Source of the DNA: Ga0077560 sp046330435
GTDB lineage: Bacteria > Actinomycetota > Thermoleophilia > Miltoncostaeales > Miltoncostaeaceae
Direction: 5' to 3'
NCBI GenBank assembly: GCA_046330435.1
Contig: JAXLST010000018.1
Location: 1-64,000 of the forward strand
Length of the DNA: 64,000 nt
Both the position numbers and the translations under genes were made by a program. Below the pieces are notes generated by a model that saw only the letters and a list, made by a program, of their open reading frames with translations, did not search any database and was not told the origin of the DNA. How positions within the stretch are numbered: position 1 is the first letter of the stretch; every line of letters starts with the position of its first letter. Below, one piece after another: positions 8,526 to 17,509 of the stretch.

Positions 8526-8648
8526 TCAAGGTGGCCTCCGCGGCCGATGCAGAGGAGGCGGGGGGCTCCGCAGTCGCCGGCCGAATGCGGTGCCCCCCGC
8601 CCCGCTCCCCGAGACCGGCCGGGCCGACACCGGAGGAGGACGCCTCCC

Positions 8649-8836
8649 ATGAACATCCACACCGATCTGCTGTGCCGCGCGTCCGTCGCGTGCAGGCCTC
8701 GCTGGGCGAGGACATCCACGTGGGCGGGGACCTTCGCGTGGCCTGGAGCCCGGACCACAGCTATTACCTGCTCACCGGGCCCGATGGCACCCGCGCGCTC
8801 AACCCGGCGCACGTGGTGTCCGTGTACTTCGACTAG
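8649..8836 (+). pseudogene. Small conserved-looking protein with a frameshift
   Basis: A strong ribosome site (GGAGGAGGA, 9 nt) precedes the ATG at 8649, which opens MNIHTDLLCRASVA. The plausible continuation (VQASLGEDIHVGGDLRVAW, then DHSYYLLTGPDGTRALNPAHVVSVYFD) lies one frame away and ends at 8836. One missing base near 8690 would join them into a protein of about 62 residues. Alternatively a GTG at 8671 starts a shorter, intact version. Function unknown. The TAG stop shares CTAG with the stop of the convergent gene. Confidence 0.45.
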
Positions 8837-10102
8837 CGCAGCCGCCCGGCCGTGACACGGCCGCCGGCGCCCGAGGACACCCACACCGCCAGGCCGCGGC
8901 CGCCGGCGGCGCTGATCGCGATCCCCCCGGAGGTCCGGCCCAGGGAGGCCGGGGACGACCAGCCCCGGACCCGCGCCACGCCGCCTGCCGGCGGGTCGCC
9001 GCCGGGGCCGCCGCGAAGGAGCCACCACACCACCGGCCGGCCCGCGGCGTCCGCCGCCGCCACCGGGCCGCCGATGATGCGCCCGGCGGGCCCCGCCGGG
9101 ACCGGCCGGGTCCACGACGACCCCGACAGGCGCGAGACCATGGGGCGCGTCCGGTCGCCGTCACCGGCGAGGTATGCGCCCCACACCACCCCGCCGGAGG
9201 TGAGCGTGATGGAGGCCACCCGCGTGGGCGCCGACAGCCGCCACGGACCGCCCGCCGCCGGGCGCACGGCGACGCGGCCGCCGGCGGACGCCCCCGCGGG
9301 GTCCAGCGTCCCCGCCAGCACCGCCGTGCCACCGGTGGCGTCCACCGCGATCTCCGGCTCGGCGAACAGCTCGTCGCCGGCGGCCGTGGCGACCAGGCTG
9401 CCCGCCGACCACCGGCCGCCGCCGGGCGCCAGGTCGGCCACCAGCAGGGCTGACTGGGGCCGGCCCCGCCGCGTCGCCAGCCATGCCGCCGACACCCGGC
9501 CCGCGGAGATCGACCGCCGCCCGCCCGGCGGCGCTGTCGGGCACCGAGGTCCCCGCCGACAGCCGCCACGGTCCGCCCGCCGCCGGGCGCAGCACCACGA
9601 CCGTCCAGCCGTCCTCCGTGCGGGATTCGAGGGCGAGGACGGCCCGCCCGCCCGGCAGTGCGGTGAGCCCCGCCACGCGCAGCCCGTGGGAGGGCAGGCC
9701 GGCCGGCAGCCGGTCGCCGCGCCACCGCCGGCCGTCACCGGTCCGTGCGGACCGCACGGAGGGGCCGTCCAGCCACGCGACCGTCGCCGTGCGGCCGTCC
9801 GGGGCGATCGCGGCGCGGCCGATGCGGCCCGCGCCCAGCGGCACCGGCCGCCCGAACCGCGAGGCGCCCCGCGGGCGCATCGCCGCCTCCACCGTGTCAT
9901 GGCGGCCGCGCACCGTCCACGCCGCCACGGCGGCGCCGCCCGGCGCGGCGGAGGCGTCCAGGGCGAACGGGTCGTACGCTCGGCCGCCCGGGGCGATGAC
10001 CTGGCCGGCGGCGGCCGGGACCGCGCCGGCGGATGCCGCGGCGGCGAGCGCGCAGGCCAGGACGGCCCCGCGGATGCGTGGGAAGGCGGGTGCGCTGGGC
10101 AT
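8833..10102 (-). pseudogene. Secreted repeat (propeller-like) protein with a frameshift
   Basis: From the ATG at 10102 a signal peptide (residues 1 to about 32, VLACALAAAASAGAVPAAAG) is followed by repeated strands with GGPWRLSA and TVVVLRPAAGG-like units, suggesting a beta-propeller exported protein of about 420 residues. The frame changes near 9530. The N-terminal half reads from 10102 and the C-terminal half reads in another frame to the stop at 8833. The unit AAGGPWRLSA occurs on both sides of the break, which supports a single original gene. The family is unknown. The break matches the indel cluster in the two preceding genes. Confidence 0.65.
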
Positions 10103-10133
10103 GGCGCCCGGCGACCCTACGCACGCCCCTCAG

Positions 10134-10150
10134 GGGGCGGCAACCGCCCC
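10134..10150 (-). terminator. Hairpin after the cytochrome oxidase operon
   Basis: GGGGCGG and CCGCCCC form a perfect 7-bp stem around CAA, 15 bp downstream of the last gene of the oxidase operon and before the start of the secreted protein gene. There is no U-tract, as is common in high-GC bacteria. Confidence 0.4.
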
Positions 10151-10164
10151 GGGTGCGGTGCCCG

Positions 10165-10626
10165 TCAGGCCAGGCCGGCGGACGGCAGCACGACGCCCTG
10201 CGCGAGGGCCATGCCGCCGAAGACGATGCCCCAGAGGAGCACCAGGCCGATCACGCCGCCCACGAACGCCCTGCCGGGAAGGCCGAGCCGCTCGCGGAGG
10301 GTGACCGGGAGCCGGCGCTGCGTGGACCAGGCGGCCCACGCGGCGGCGGCGACGCCGGCGAGGAGATAGGTCAGGACCAGGCTCCCGCCGGGCGGGTCGT
10401 TGCGGAGCTCCAGCAGCACCAGGCCGAGCACCGACATCGAGAAGCCGATGCCGATGACCAGGCCCAGGATCGTGCCACCGCTGGGGCCGGACTCCTCCGC
10501 CCCGCCCATCTCCCCGTCGATGCCGGCCGCTCGCGCCTGCCGGTCCGACCGCTCCATCCACACGAACACCCAGACCGTGAGGATCGAGAGCGCGAAATGC
10601 GGGAGATGGGTGAGGACGAAGTTCAT
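10165..10626 (-). CDS. Membrane protein in the oxidase operon
   Basis: 153 residues, about four transmembrane helices (residues 7-22, 52-72, 84-102, 122-142) with a polar loop around 25-48. It starts 3 bp after the oxidase subunit I stop, so it is co-transcribed with it. It has no heme-ligand or copper motifs and is not recognisable as subunit III or IV. In B-type oxidases small accessory membrane subunits are common, so a role in assembly or stability is the natural inference. Confidence 0.75.
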   Translation of the reverse strand: MNFVLTHLPHFALSILTVWVFVWMERSDRQARAAGIDGEMGGAEESGPSGGTILGLVIGIGFSMSVLGLVLLELRNDPPGGSLVLTYLLAGVAAAAWAAWSTQRRLPVTLRERLGLPGRAFVGGVIGLVLLWGIVFGGMALAQGVVLPSAGLA

Positions 10627-10629
10627 GCG

Positions 10630-12219
10630 TCAGCTGACCTGCGGCTCCGCGTCCGGGGCCCACGGCGAGTTCGTCGCGGTGCGGACGTAGTTGTAGAGGC
10701 CCACCAGGATCGCCAGCGTCATGATGGCGATGAAGGGGATGGACAGCTGGGTCCAGAAGTCCCACTTGCCGGGCAGGACGGCCCAGCGCCGGGGCGCGCC
10801 GTCCAGGCCAGGGGCGAGCCAGCAGATGACCCACCCGTAGCCGCCGATGAGCATCCCCCACAGGTGGATGTCGGCGAGCTTCTCGCTGTAGAGCGGGCGG
10901 TGGCTGATCATCGGGAGGACGGCGTAGAAGACGCCCATGAGGATCATGCCGAGGCCCAGCAGCGCCATGTGGTGGAAGTGCCCGACCACCCACAGCGTGT
11001 TGTGGATCATCACGTTGAACTGGATGTCGGCGTTGATCACGCCCTGGAAGCCGGCGGTGAGCCAGCCGATCATCCCGGCGACCATGAACTTCGAGGCCGC
11101 CGTCCAGTGGAAGTCCGACTTGAGGATGGTGGTGGACAGCGCGTAGATGCTGACCGCCGAGGCGAGCACGATCGCGAACGTCACGGGTTCGTGCACGAAG
11201 TTCAGGACCTGCTGGGGGCCGCTGTCCGGGTAGTCCAGGTACATGTGGTGCGCCCACAGGAACGAGTTGGACACCAGGGCGACGAACCACACCACCACGA
11301 CGATCCGCCCCGACACCAGCTCACGCCGCGCGAAGCGCGGGATGAAGTAGTAGAGCGCGGCCACGCAGGGGAACAGCAGCAGGTAGACGACCGGGTGGCC
11401 GAACGCCCACAGCAGGTTCTTCGCGAGCTGCGGGTCGGTGGTGATTGAGCCGTCGATCGACTGGGCGATCATGAGCACGAGCAGCACCGCGAACGGCAGC
11501 GTCATCGTGAGCATGTTGAAGGCCACGACGGTGATCGGGATCACCGGGTAGGCGACGGTGCGCCCGTCGTCGGTCTTGAACCGCGACGGCCAGAGCTTCG
11601 CGAAGCCCAGGGCGATGAAGAAGCGGTAGACGACGCCCTTGCCGCCGGCGCCGACGGTCGGGCCGGTCACGGCGACGAGCAGGGCGAACGACCAGGTGAT
11701 GATCGACACGCCGGCGAGCAGCACGGCGAAGGAGAACAGCCCCGTCGCGGTGTCGCTCCATTGCCCGGCCGAATGGAACGGCAGGGGGTAGAGGGCCACC
11801 CATGAAGCACCGAAGCCGGAGATGAGGGTGGTCCAGACGATCCCGAGCGTGCCGAGGACCATGGTCCAGTAGGCGATCTCCGCGAAGATGAACGTGCGGA
11901 GGGGGATGCCGAGCCGCATGAGGATCCAGTACATGGCCCCCATGAGGAAGAACCCGGCCCAGGCGACGAATGCACCGAGGCCGTGCGCCGTCATGAGCGC
12001 GTACCAGAGGTTGTCGTCGACGCGGACGATGTCCGCCTGGCTCTGGCGCAGCACGAGGCCGAGCAGGCCCGCGATGACCAGGAACAGCGTGGAGGTCCAC
12101 ATGTACCGCTTCACGAGCGACTCGGTGCGCGCGATGGTGCGCGCGTCGAGCGTGGGGCTGTCGTCGTAGGGCAGGGTGCCCGGCGCCAGCGTGTGGACCG
12201 AGGCGGCGTCAGTGCTCAC
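10630..12219 (-). CDS. Cytochrome c oxidase subunit I, B-type (ba3-like)
   Basis: 529 residues. The GTG at 12219 overlaps the subunit II stop (GTGA) and has GAGG upstream. Around 13 membrane helices are evident. Heme and copper ligands are recognisable: His in TAHGLGAF (low-spin heme), GHPVVY (CuB His with the cross-linking Tyr nearby), the HH of WAHHMYLDYP, and GHFHHM (heme ligands). Short loops and the GHPVVYLLLFP context point to the ba3/B family rather than the aa3 type. The complex reduces O2 to water and pumps protons in the plasma membrane. B-type enzymes are typically used at low oxygen. No subunit III gene is present. Confidence 0.92.
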   Translation of the reverse strand: MSTDAASVHTLAPGTLPYDDSPTLDARTIARTESLVKRYMWTSTLFLVIAGLLGLVLRQSQADIVRVDDNLWYALMTAHGLGAFVAWAGFFLMGAMYWILMRLGIPLRTFIFAEIAYWTMVLGTLGIVWTTLISGFGASWVALYPLPFHSAGQWSDTATGLFSFAVLLAGVSIITWSFALLVAVTGPTVGAGGKGVVYRFFIALGFAKLWPSRFKTDDGRTVAYPVIPITVVAFNMLTMTLPFAVLLVLMIAQSIDGSITTDPQLAKNLLWAFGHPVVYLLLFPCVAALYYFIPRFARRELVSGRIVVVVWFVALVSNSFLWAHHMYLDYPDSGPQQVLNFVHEPVTFAIVLASAVSIYALSTTILKSDFHWTAASKFMVAGMIGWLTAGFQGVINADIQFNVMIHNTLWVVGHFHHMALLGLGMILMGVFYAVLPMISHRPLYSEKLADIHLWGMLIGGYGWVICWLAPGLDGAPRRWAVLPGKWDFWTQLSIPFIAIMTLAILVGLYNYVRTATNSPWAPDAEPQVS

Positions 12220-12740
12220 TTGGTCACCTCGATCTGTCCGACCATGTTGTGGTGGCCGACTCCGCAGAATTCCAGGCACATGATCTTGTAGATGCCGGCC
12301 TTGTCGAGCTTCGCCGTCATCGTCGACGTGACGCCCGGGAGCACCTGGATCTGCTGGACCAGCGTTCCATCAGGGTCGTACAGGCCGAAGCCGTGGCTGA
12401 CGTCATCGGACTTGACCTTGAAGTCCACCGTGCCCGCCGGGATCTTCGCCGGCTGGACGATGAACGCGAACTGCAGCGCGCGCACGGTCGCGGTGGTGTC
12501 CGCCTGGGCGCGGTTCATCCAGGGGATGCCGAAGAACGTGGCGGCGAAAAGGACGATGACGATGACGAGCGACATGAGCGCCCACCAGTTCTCGCCCCTG
12601 TGCAACTTCTCGATGTTGACCTCGCCGCCCTTCTCGCGAGCGCTGCGACGCGTGGTGCGCAGCACGGCGAGGATGCCGACGAGGCCGATGAGGGTCACGA
12701 CGCTGTAGAGCACCGTGATCGTGATCTGGGTCCCGTTCAT
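12216..12740 (-). CDS. Cytochrome c oxidase subunit II with complete CuA site
   Basis: 174 residues. Two N-terminal membrane helices (about 7-26 and 53-72) are followed by an extracytoplasmic cupredoxin domain. The binuclear copper centre is complete: an upstream His in DVSHGF, then Cys155, Glu157, Cys159, His163 and Met166 (CxExCxxxHxxM). It accepts electrons from cytochrome c and passes them to subunit I, whose gene overlaps its stop codon. There is no lipobox or fused cytochrome c domain. It is the first gene of the oxidase operon, so the promoter must lie in 12741-12897. Confidence 0.93.
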   Translation of the reverse strand: MNGTQITITVLYSVVTLIGLVGILAVLRTTRRSAREKGGEVNIEKLHRGENWWALMSLVIVIVLFAATFFGIPWMNRAQADTTATVRALQFAFIVQPAKIPAGTVDFKVKSDDVSHGFGLYDPDGTLVQQIQVLPGVTSTMTAKLDKAGIYKIMCLEFCGVGHHNMVGQIEVTK

Positions 12741-12897
12741 GCGCCGGATTCACTCGTAAAGCGGGAAGCCGGGCATCCGAATGCACACCACGGGGGGCAA
12801 GGGGAACCTCGGGGTTCCCGCGCGGGATTCCCGCAGTCCGGACGGCGGCCTGGACGCGGCCCCCTGAGGAGTGTCCCGGCATGGATGGGACGGCCAT

Positions 12898-12917
12898 CAC
12901 CGGGGCCGTCCCCGGTG
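12898..12917 (-). terminator. Hairpin directly after phzF-like gene
   Basis: CACCGGGG and CCCCGGTG form a perfect 8-bp stem with a 4-nt loop, beginning 1 bp beyond the stop codon of the PhzF gene. It separates that gene from the oxidase operon transcribed in the same direction. Confidence 0.5.
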
Positions 12918-12918
12918 C

Positions 12919-13749
12919 TCAGGATCCGGTGCCCGGCGGGGACTCCGGATCGGGGAGGATCAGCTCGCCGCGCAGGACGGTGACGGCCCGCCCGCCGATC
13001 TCCACGCGGCCGCCGCGGACGCGCACGGTGAGGTCCCCGCCCCGTGGTGAGGCCTGCCGGCACCGCAGCTCGTCCCGCCCCAGCAGGGCCGCCCAGTAAG
13101 GCCCCACGGTGCAGTGCGCCGCCCCGGTCACCGGGTCCTCCGCGATGCCGAACCCCGGTGCGAAGTAGCGCGACACCGCGTCGTACCCGGAACCCGGCTC
13201 GCCGGGCGCCGAGACGATCACGCCGTGCTCGCTGAAGCCGGCGATGCGCGGGTCGTCCGGCCGCAGGGCGCGCACGGCGGCGGCGTCCGCGACGGCCGCG
13301 AACAGGCCGATTCCGCACGTCCCGATGAACACCGGTTCCGCCCCCAGCCACTCCGCCAGGCCCGGGGGCGCGGGCGCCGCCTGCGGCGGGGACGCGGGCA
13401 GGTCGATCCACACCATCCCCTCCGAGCCCCGCGCGGTCAGCACCCCGCTGCGGGTGTGGAAGCGGGTGAGCATGCACGCCGGGTGCATGCCGCCCTCCCA
13501 CAGCGCGTGGGCGGACGCCAGCGTGGCGTGGCCGCACAGGTCCACCTCGACCGACGGGGTGAACCACCGCAGCGACCACTCCCCGTCGGGCCTCGGCACC
13601 AGGAACGCGGTCTCCGAGTGCCGCATCTCGGCGGCGACGCGCTGCATGAGGTCGTCGGGCAGCGGTTGGGCGGTCACGCAGACCGCGGCGGGGTTCCCGG
13701 CGAACGGGGCCCCGGTGAACGCGTCGACGACGACGACGGGCAGCTCCAT
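12919..13749 (-). CDS. PhzF-family isomerase
   Basis: 276 residues, the usual length. The diaminopimelate-epimerase-like double fold is marked by VDAFTGAPFAGNPAAV at the N-terminus, HSETAFL with the catalytic Glu46, DLCGHATLA near residue 100, and DPVTGAAH in the second half. Family members include trans-2,3-dihydro-3-hydroxyanthranilate isomerase of phenazine synthesis. No other phenazine genes are nearby, so a general isomerase or epimerase role is more likely. A GGAG lies upstream of the ATG. It is divergent from the GGDEF/HD-GYP gene. Confidence 0.9.
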   Translation of the reverse strand: MELPVVVVDAFTGAPFAGNPAAVCVTAQPLPDDLMQRVAAEMRHSETAFLVPRPDGEWSLRWFTPSVEVDLCGHATLASAHALWEGGMHPACMLTRFHTRSGVLTARGSEGMVWIDLPASPPQAAPAPPGLAEWLGAEPVFIGTCGIGLFAAVADAAAVRALRPDDPRIAGFSEHGVIVSAPGEPGSGYDAVSRYFAPGFGIAEDPVTGAAHCTVGPYWAALLGRDELRCRQASPRGGDLTVRVRGGRVEIGGRAVTVLRGELILPDPESPPGTGS

Positions 13750-13836
13750 GCGGCGCTCCTGGCGTGGGGTGCGGCGAGTCTCGCAGCAGCGGCGCCCGTC
13801 GCGCCGGGACGGAACGGGGATTCCGGCGGAATGCGT

Positions 13837-13864
13837 TTGCCCGCGCGTGATGTCGAGATACCAT
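13837..13864 (+). promoter_or_regulatory. Possible promoter of the GGDEF/HD-GYP gene
   Basis: TTGCCC (13837-13842), a 16-bp gap and TACCAT (13859-13864) resemble a housekeeping sigma promoter. Transcription would start near 13871, leaving a short leader that contains the GGAGG ribosome site. The match is modest and unsupported by any second copy. Confidence 0.3.
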
Positions 13865-13889
13865 CGCGGCCCTCCACCCCGGAGGTCAC

Positions 13890-16598
13890 GTGCCCAACGA
13901 CCCGCTCCGCGCCAGCACGGCAGGGATGGCCGCTGCTCAGCACGTCCCGTCGCCCGACGGGGCGCCCGACGCCGTGCTCGTGGTGCGCCCGGTGCGCTCG
14001 CCCACCGGGCGCGTGGCGGACGCGGAGGTGCGGGAGGGCAACGAGGCGGCGGCGGGCCTGGCCGCCCGGACCCCCGGGACGCTGCGCGGCCTGCTGCTCT
14101 CGGAGCTGCTGCCCGGTGCGCACACGGTGCTGTGCGCGTGGGTGGGCGCGGCGGTCGACGGCGCCGGCGGCGAGGCCCGTGCGCGGCTGGAGCTGCCGGG
14201 CGGCCCGCGGACCGTGCGCTGCCAGGTGAGCCCCCTGGGCGAGGACGTCGCGGTGGTGCTGCACGACGCAGCCGACGAGTTGCGGCAGGAGGGCCGCCTG
14301 CGCGCCACGCGCGACCTGGGCCCCGCGGAGCTGCTGGTGCTGGACAGCGTGCGCGACGCGGCCGGCGAACTGAGCGACCTCCTGGTCGCGGACCTCAACG
14401 CCCGCGCCGCCGCCCGCCTGGGCGCCCCGCCCGACGGCGTGCTGGGCCGCCGGATGTCGGAGCTGGTGGGCGGGGAGCGCCTGCGCGCGATGCTCGCCCG
14501 CCACGAGGGCGTGCTCGCCGCCAAGCGCACGGTGGAGCTGGAGGAGCAGGCCGGCGACCGGTGGCTGGTGAGCCAGCTCACGCCGCTGGACGACGCGGTG
14601 GCGGTGCTCACCCGCGACGAGACCGAACGGCGCCTGGCGGACCGCGAGGCCCGCCGCATGGCCGAGCAGTTCCGGTTCGTGGCGCGCGCGGCGGCGGACC
14701 TGATCGCCGTGCACGACCCCGACGGGCGGTTCCGGTTCGCCAGCGACGCGAGCCGCCACCTGGTGGGCCGCGACCCCGAGCGCCTGGTGGGGATGCACCC
14801 GCTGCAGCTGCTGTCGTCCCGGGACCGCCGCGAGGGCCGCCGGGTGCTGGGCGCCCTGGTCGAGGGCCTGCCGTGGGCCGGGGTCCAGACGCTGCGGGTG
14901 CAGCGGCCCGACGGCAGCACCCAGGCGCTCGACGTCATGGTGCGGCCGCTGCGCGACGCCGGCGGCGGCGTCACGGCCTACATCTCCGTGTCGCGGGACG
15001 CCTCCGAGCGGCTCGCCAGCGAGCAGCGCGCCGCACGCCAGGTCGCCGAGCAGCGCGCCCTGCGCCGCGTCGCGACGGCCGCGGCCCGTTCCGACAGCGG
15101 CATGCCGTCGGTGGCGGGCACCATCGCCGGGCAGCTCGCCCAGCTGCTGGACGCCGGCGCGGCCGTGCTGGTGCGCCTGGAGGGCGCGCCGGCCCCCGGG
15201 CTGGTCGTCGCCGCCGCCGGGCCGGAGGCCGCGGTGCCCGCCGACCGCCCCCTGCCCGCGCCGGTGCGCCCCCGCCCGCACGACGAGGAGGCCGTGCCCG
15301 TGGAGGCCCCCGGCCTCGTGCGCGGCAGGTCCCGCCAGTGCCTGGGCAGCGCCGTGCTGGTGGATGGACGGCTGTGGGGGGTGCTGGTGGCCGCGCCGCG
15401 GGCCGGTGCCGAGCTGCCCCCGCGCGCCCCGGCCGTGCTGGAGCGCTTCGCCGAGCTCACGGCCGTGGCGGTGAGCGCCGTGCACGCCCGGGAGCGGCTG
15501 GCCGACCAGGCGCGCACCGACCCGCTGACCGGCCTGCCCAACCACCGCCAGTTCCACGAGCGCCTGCGCAGCGAGGCCGCCCGCGCGCTGCGCCACGGCC
15601 GGCCGCTGAGCCTCGCCCTGTTCGACGTGGACCACTTCAAGCGCGTCAACACCCTCCACGGCCACCAGAGCGGCGACGCGACGCTCGCGGAGATCGCCGC
15701 GCGGCTGCGGGCGAACCTGCGCGACGGGGAGATGCTGGCGCGCACCGGCGGCGAGGAGTTCGGCTGGATCCTGGTGGAGACCACCGCGGAGGAGGCGTTC
15801 GCCGCGGTGGAGCGCACCCGGCGGGCCGTGGCGGCCGGCCCCGTCGTCTCCGACGTCACCGTCACCGTGTCCGCCGGCATCTGCGACCTGGCGCGGGCCG
15901 GGTCGGCGGACGAGCTGTTCCGGCTCGCCGACGGCGCCCTGTACTGGGCGAAGGCGACGGGCCGGGACCGGTCGGTGCTGTACGCGCCGGACACCGTCGC
16001 CGCCCTGTCGGCGGAGGAGCGCGCGGAGCGGCTGGAGCGCAGCCAGGCCCTGGTGGCCCTGCGGTCGCTGGCGCGCGCGGTGGACGCCAAGGACCCCTCC
16101 ACCCATGCCCACTCGGAGCGGGTGTCCCGCATGTGCGAGCGCATCGCCCACGAGCTGGGCTGGGAGCTGGAGCGGGCCGCCCAGCTGGCCGAGGCCGGGC
16201 TGCTGCACGACGTCGGCAAGATCGGCGTGCCCGACGCGGTGCTGCTGAAGGCCGGGCCCCTCGACGCCGCCGAGTACGAGGTGGTGAAGCGCCACGCCGC
16301 GCTGGGCGCCGAGATCGCCGACGAGGCCCTCTCCCCGGAGCAGTGCGGGTGGATCCGCGGCCACCACGAGTGGTGGGACGGCTCCGGGTACCCGGACGGG
16401 ACCATGGGCGACGCCATCCCGGAGGGCGCCCGCATCATCGCCGTCGCGGACGCATGGGACGTGATGACCCGCGCCCGCCACTACGGGACGATCCGCGACG
16501 AGGCGGACGCCCTCGCGGAGCTGCGCCGCGGCAGCGGCACGCAGTTCTGGCCCGACGCCGTGGCGGCCCTCGCCGCGGTGTTCGGCGACCTGCAATAG
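13890..16598 (+). CDS. PAS-GGDEF-HD-GYP cyclic di-GMP protein
   Basis: 902 residues. The GTG start at 13890 has a perfect GGAGG 4 nt upstream. N-terminal PAS-like domains (to about residue 390) and a GAF-like segment (about 395-535) precede a GGDEF domain with the active-site motif GGEEF at 620-624. An HD-GYP domain follows, with HD at 773-774 and HHEWWDGSGYP at 825-835. The GGDEF half should make c-di-GMP and the HD-GYP half should hydrolyse it. Both active sites look intact, so the sensor domains may decide the net output. There is no membrane helix, so it is cytoplasmic. It is monocistronic, with a hairpin after the stop. Confidence 0.93.
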   Translation: MPNDPLRASTAGMAAAQHVPSPDGAPDAVLVVRPVRSPTGRVADAEVREGNEAAAGLAARTPGTLRGLLLSELLPGAHTVLCAWVGAAVDGAGGEARARLELPGGPRTVRCQVSPLGEDVAVVLHDAADELRQEGRLRATRDLGPAELLVLDSVRDAAGELSDLLVADLNARAAARLGAPPDGVLGRRMSELVGGERLRAMLARHEGVLAAKRTVELEEQAGDRWLVSQLTPLDDAVAVLTRDETERRLADREARRMAEQFRFVARAAADLIAVHDPDGRFRFASDASRHLVGRDPERLVGMHPLQLLSSRDRREGRRVLGALVEGLPWAGVQTLRVQRPDGSTQALDVMVRPLRDAGGGVTAYISVSRDASERLASEQRAARQVAEQRALRRVATAAARSDSGMPSVAGTIAGQLAQLLDAGAAVLVRLEGAPAPGLVVAAAGPEAAVPADRPLPAPVRPRPHDEEAVPVEAPGLVRGRSRQCLGSAVLVDGRLWGVLVAAPRAGAELPPRAPAVLERFAELTAVAVSAVHARERLADQARTDPLTGLPNHRQFHERLRSEAARALRHGRPLSLALFDVDHFKRVNTLHGHQSGDATLAEIAARLRANLRDGEMLARTGGEEFGWILVETTAEEAFAAVERTRRAVAAGPVVSDVTVTVSAGICDLARAGSADELFRLADGALYWAKATGRDRSVLYAPDTVAALSAEERAERLERSQALVALRSLARAVDAKDPSTHAHSERVSRMCERIAHELGWELERAAQLAEAGLLHDVGKIGVPDAVLLKAGPLDAAEYEVVKRHAALGAEIADEALSPEQCGWIRGHHEWWDGSGYPDGTMGDAIPEGARIIAVADAWDVMTRARHYGTIRDEADALAELRRGSGTQFWPDAVAALAAVFGDLQ

Positions 16599-16605
16599 CC
16601 CGCTT

Positions 16606-16638
16606 CCGGGGCGCGGCCCTTGCGCCGCGCGCCCCCGG
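16606..16638 (+). terminator. Hairpin after the GGDEF/HD-GYP gene
   Basis: CCGGGGCGCGGC pairs with GCCGCG and CCCCGG across a 6-nt loop with a 3-nt bulge, giving two 6-bp helices 8 bp after the stop codon. Confidence 0.45.
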
Positions 16639-16708
16639 CTGGGCAGTCTCCCGGCGGGACGCCCGCGCCCAACCCCCGAGCGATCCGCGGGCACGACTGG
16701 AGGAACCG

Positions 16709-17509
16709 ATGTCAGAGCGTGACGACGACCGCAGGGGGCCCATCTCCCTCGCGGCGCTCGTGGTGTTCATCGCCGGGCTGGGCGTCTTCTTCGGCGTCAC
16801 CAACGGCGACGACGCCACGGCACCCGCCCCCGCCGCCACGACCACGGCCACCGCACCCGCGGAGACCACCCCCACCGCGACCGGTGACACCGGCGCCGCC
16901 CCCACCGCCGAGGACGTGTCCTCGGGCCTGGCGGACTGCGAGGGCCTGCAGGCGGGCTCGCAGGAGCAGAAGGACTGCGCCGCCGGCGTGGTCGACCAGG
17001 CGCGCGCCGCCCTGGTCGACGGCATCGCCACCGGGGTCTCCCCGGCCAGCCTCGAGGGGCTGTGGCAGGACCAGGCCACCGCCATCGCACTGGGCCTGGG
17101 TCCCGACGACGACCCGTCGGCGGTGTTCCCGGAGGGCGCGCTGCCGCAGCCGTCGTCCGGCCCGTCGGCGAACACCGTGGCGTGCACCCCGGCCGCGGGC
17201 ACCCGCAAGAACCTGGGCGTCCCGGGCACCAACAACCGCCCGTCGGCGCTCGGCGTCGCGACGTGCGAGGGCGACGGGGCCGTGGTGCTGGTGGCGCTGT
17301 TCCGGAAGTCCGGCGGCTACTACGCCGACGGCGTCGCCACCAAGGCCTGCACCGGCGCGCGCTGCGCCGTGGAGGCCCCGTCGAACAACCGGTGCGGCCG
17401 GTACCGCTCCTACGTGGTCGTCTACGACCGCGACGGGAACAACGCGGCCGGGCCCATCACCGACCGGTGGTCGCAGGAGAACCTGTACTGCAACCCCAAG
17501 GCCGCCTGA
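16709..17509 (+). CDS. Membrane-anchored exported protein of unknown function
   Basis: 266 residues. ATG at 16709 with GGAGGA upstream. A single N-terminal helix (residues 11-29) is followed by a Thr/Pro/Ala linker (about 33-68) and then an extracytoplasmic domain with paired cysteines (for example LADCEGLQ, KDCAAG, TVACTP, ATCEG, KACTGARCAV, NNRCGRY, LYCNP) that could form disulfides. The topology is N-in, C-out. I do not recognise the family. It is the first gene of a run that leads into nth. Confidence 0.75.
   Translation: MSERDDDRRGPISLAALVVFIAGLGVFFGVTNGDDATAPAPAATTTATAPAETTPTATGDTGAAPTAEDVSSGLADCEGLQAGSQEQKDCAAGVVDQARAALVDGIATGVSPASLEGLWQDQATAIALGLGPDDDPSAVFPEGALPQPSSGPSANTVACTPAAGTRKNLGVPGTNNRPSALGVATCEGDGAVVLVALFRKSGGYYADGVATKACTGARCAVEAPSNNRCGRYRSYVVVYDRDGNNAAGPITDRWSQENLYCNPKAA

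Noticed and set aside
12919..13749. Phenazine biosynthesis locus
   Set aside because: Only the PhzF-family gene is present. The family is widespread outside phenazine pathways.
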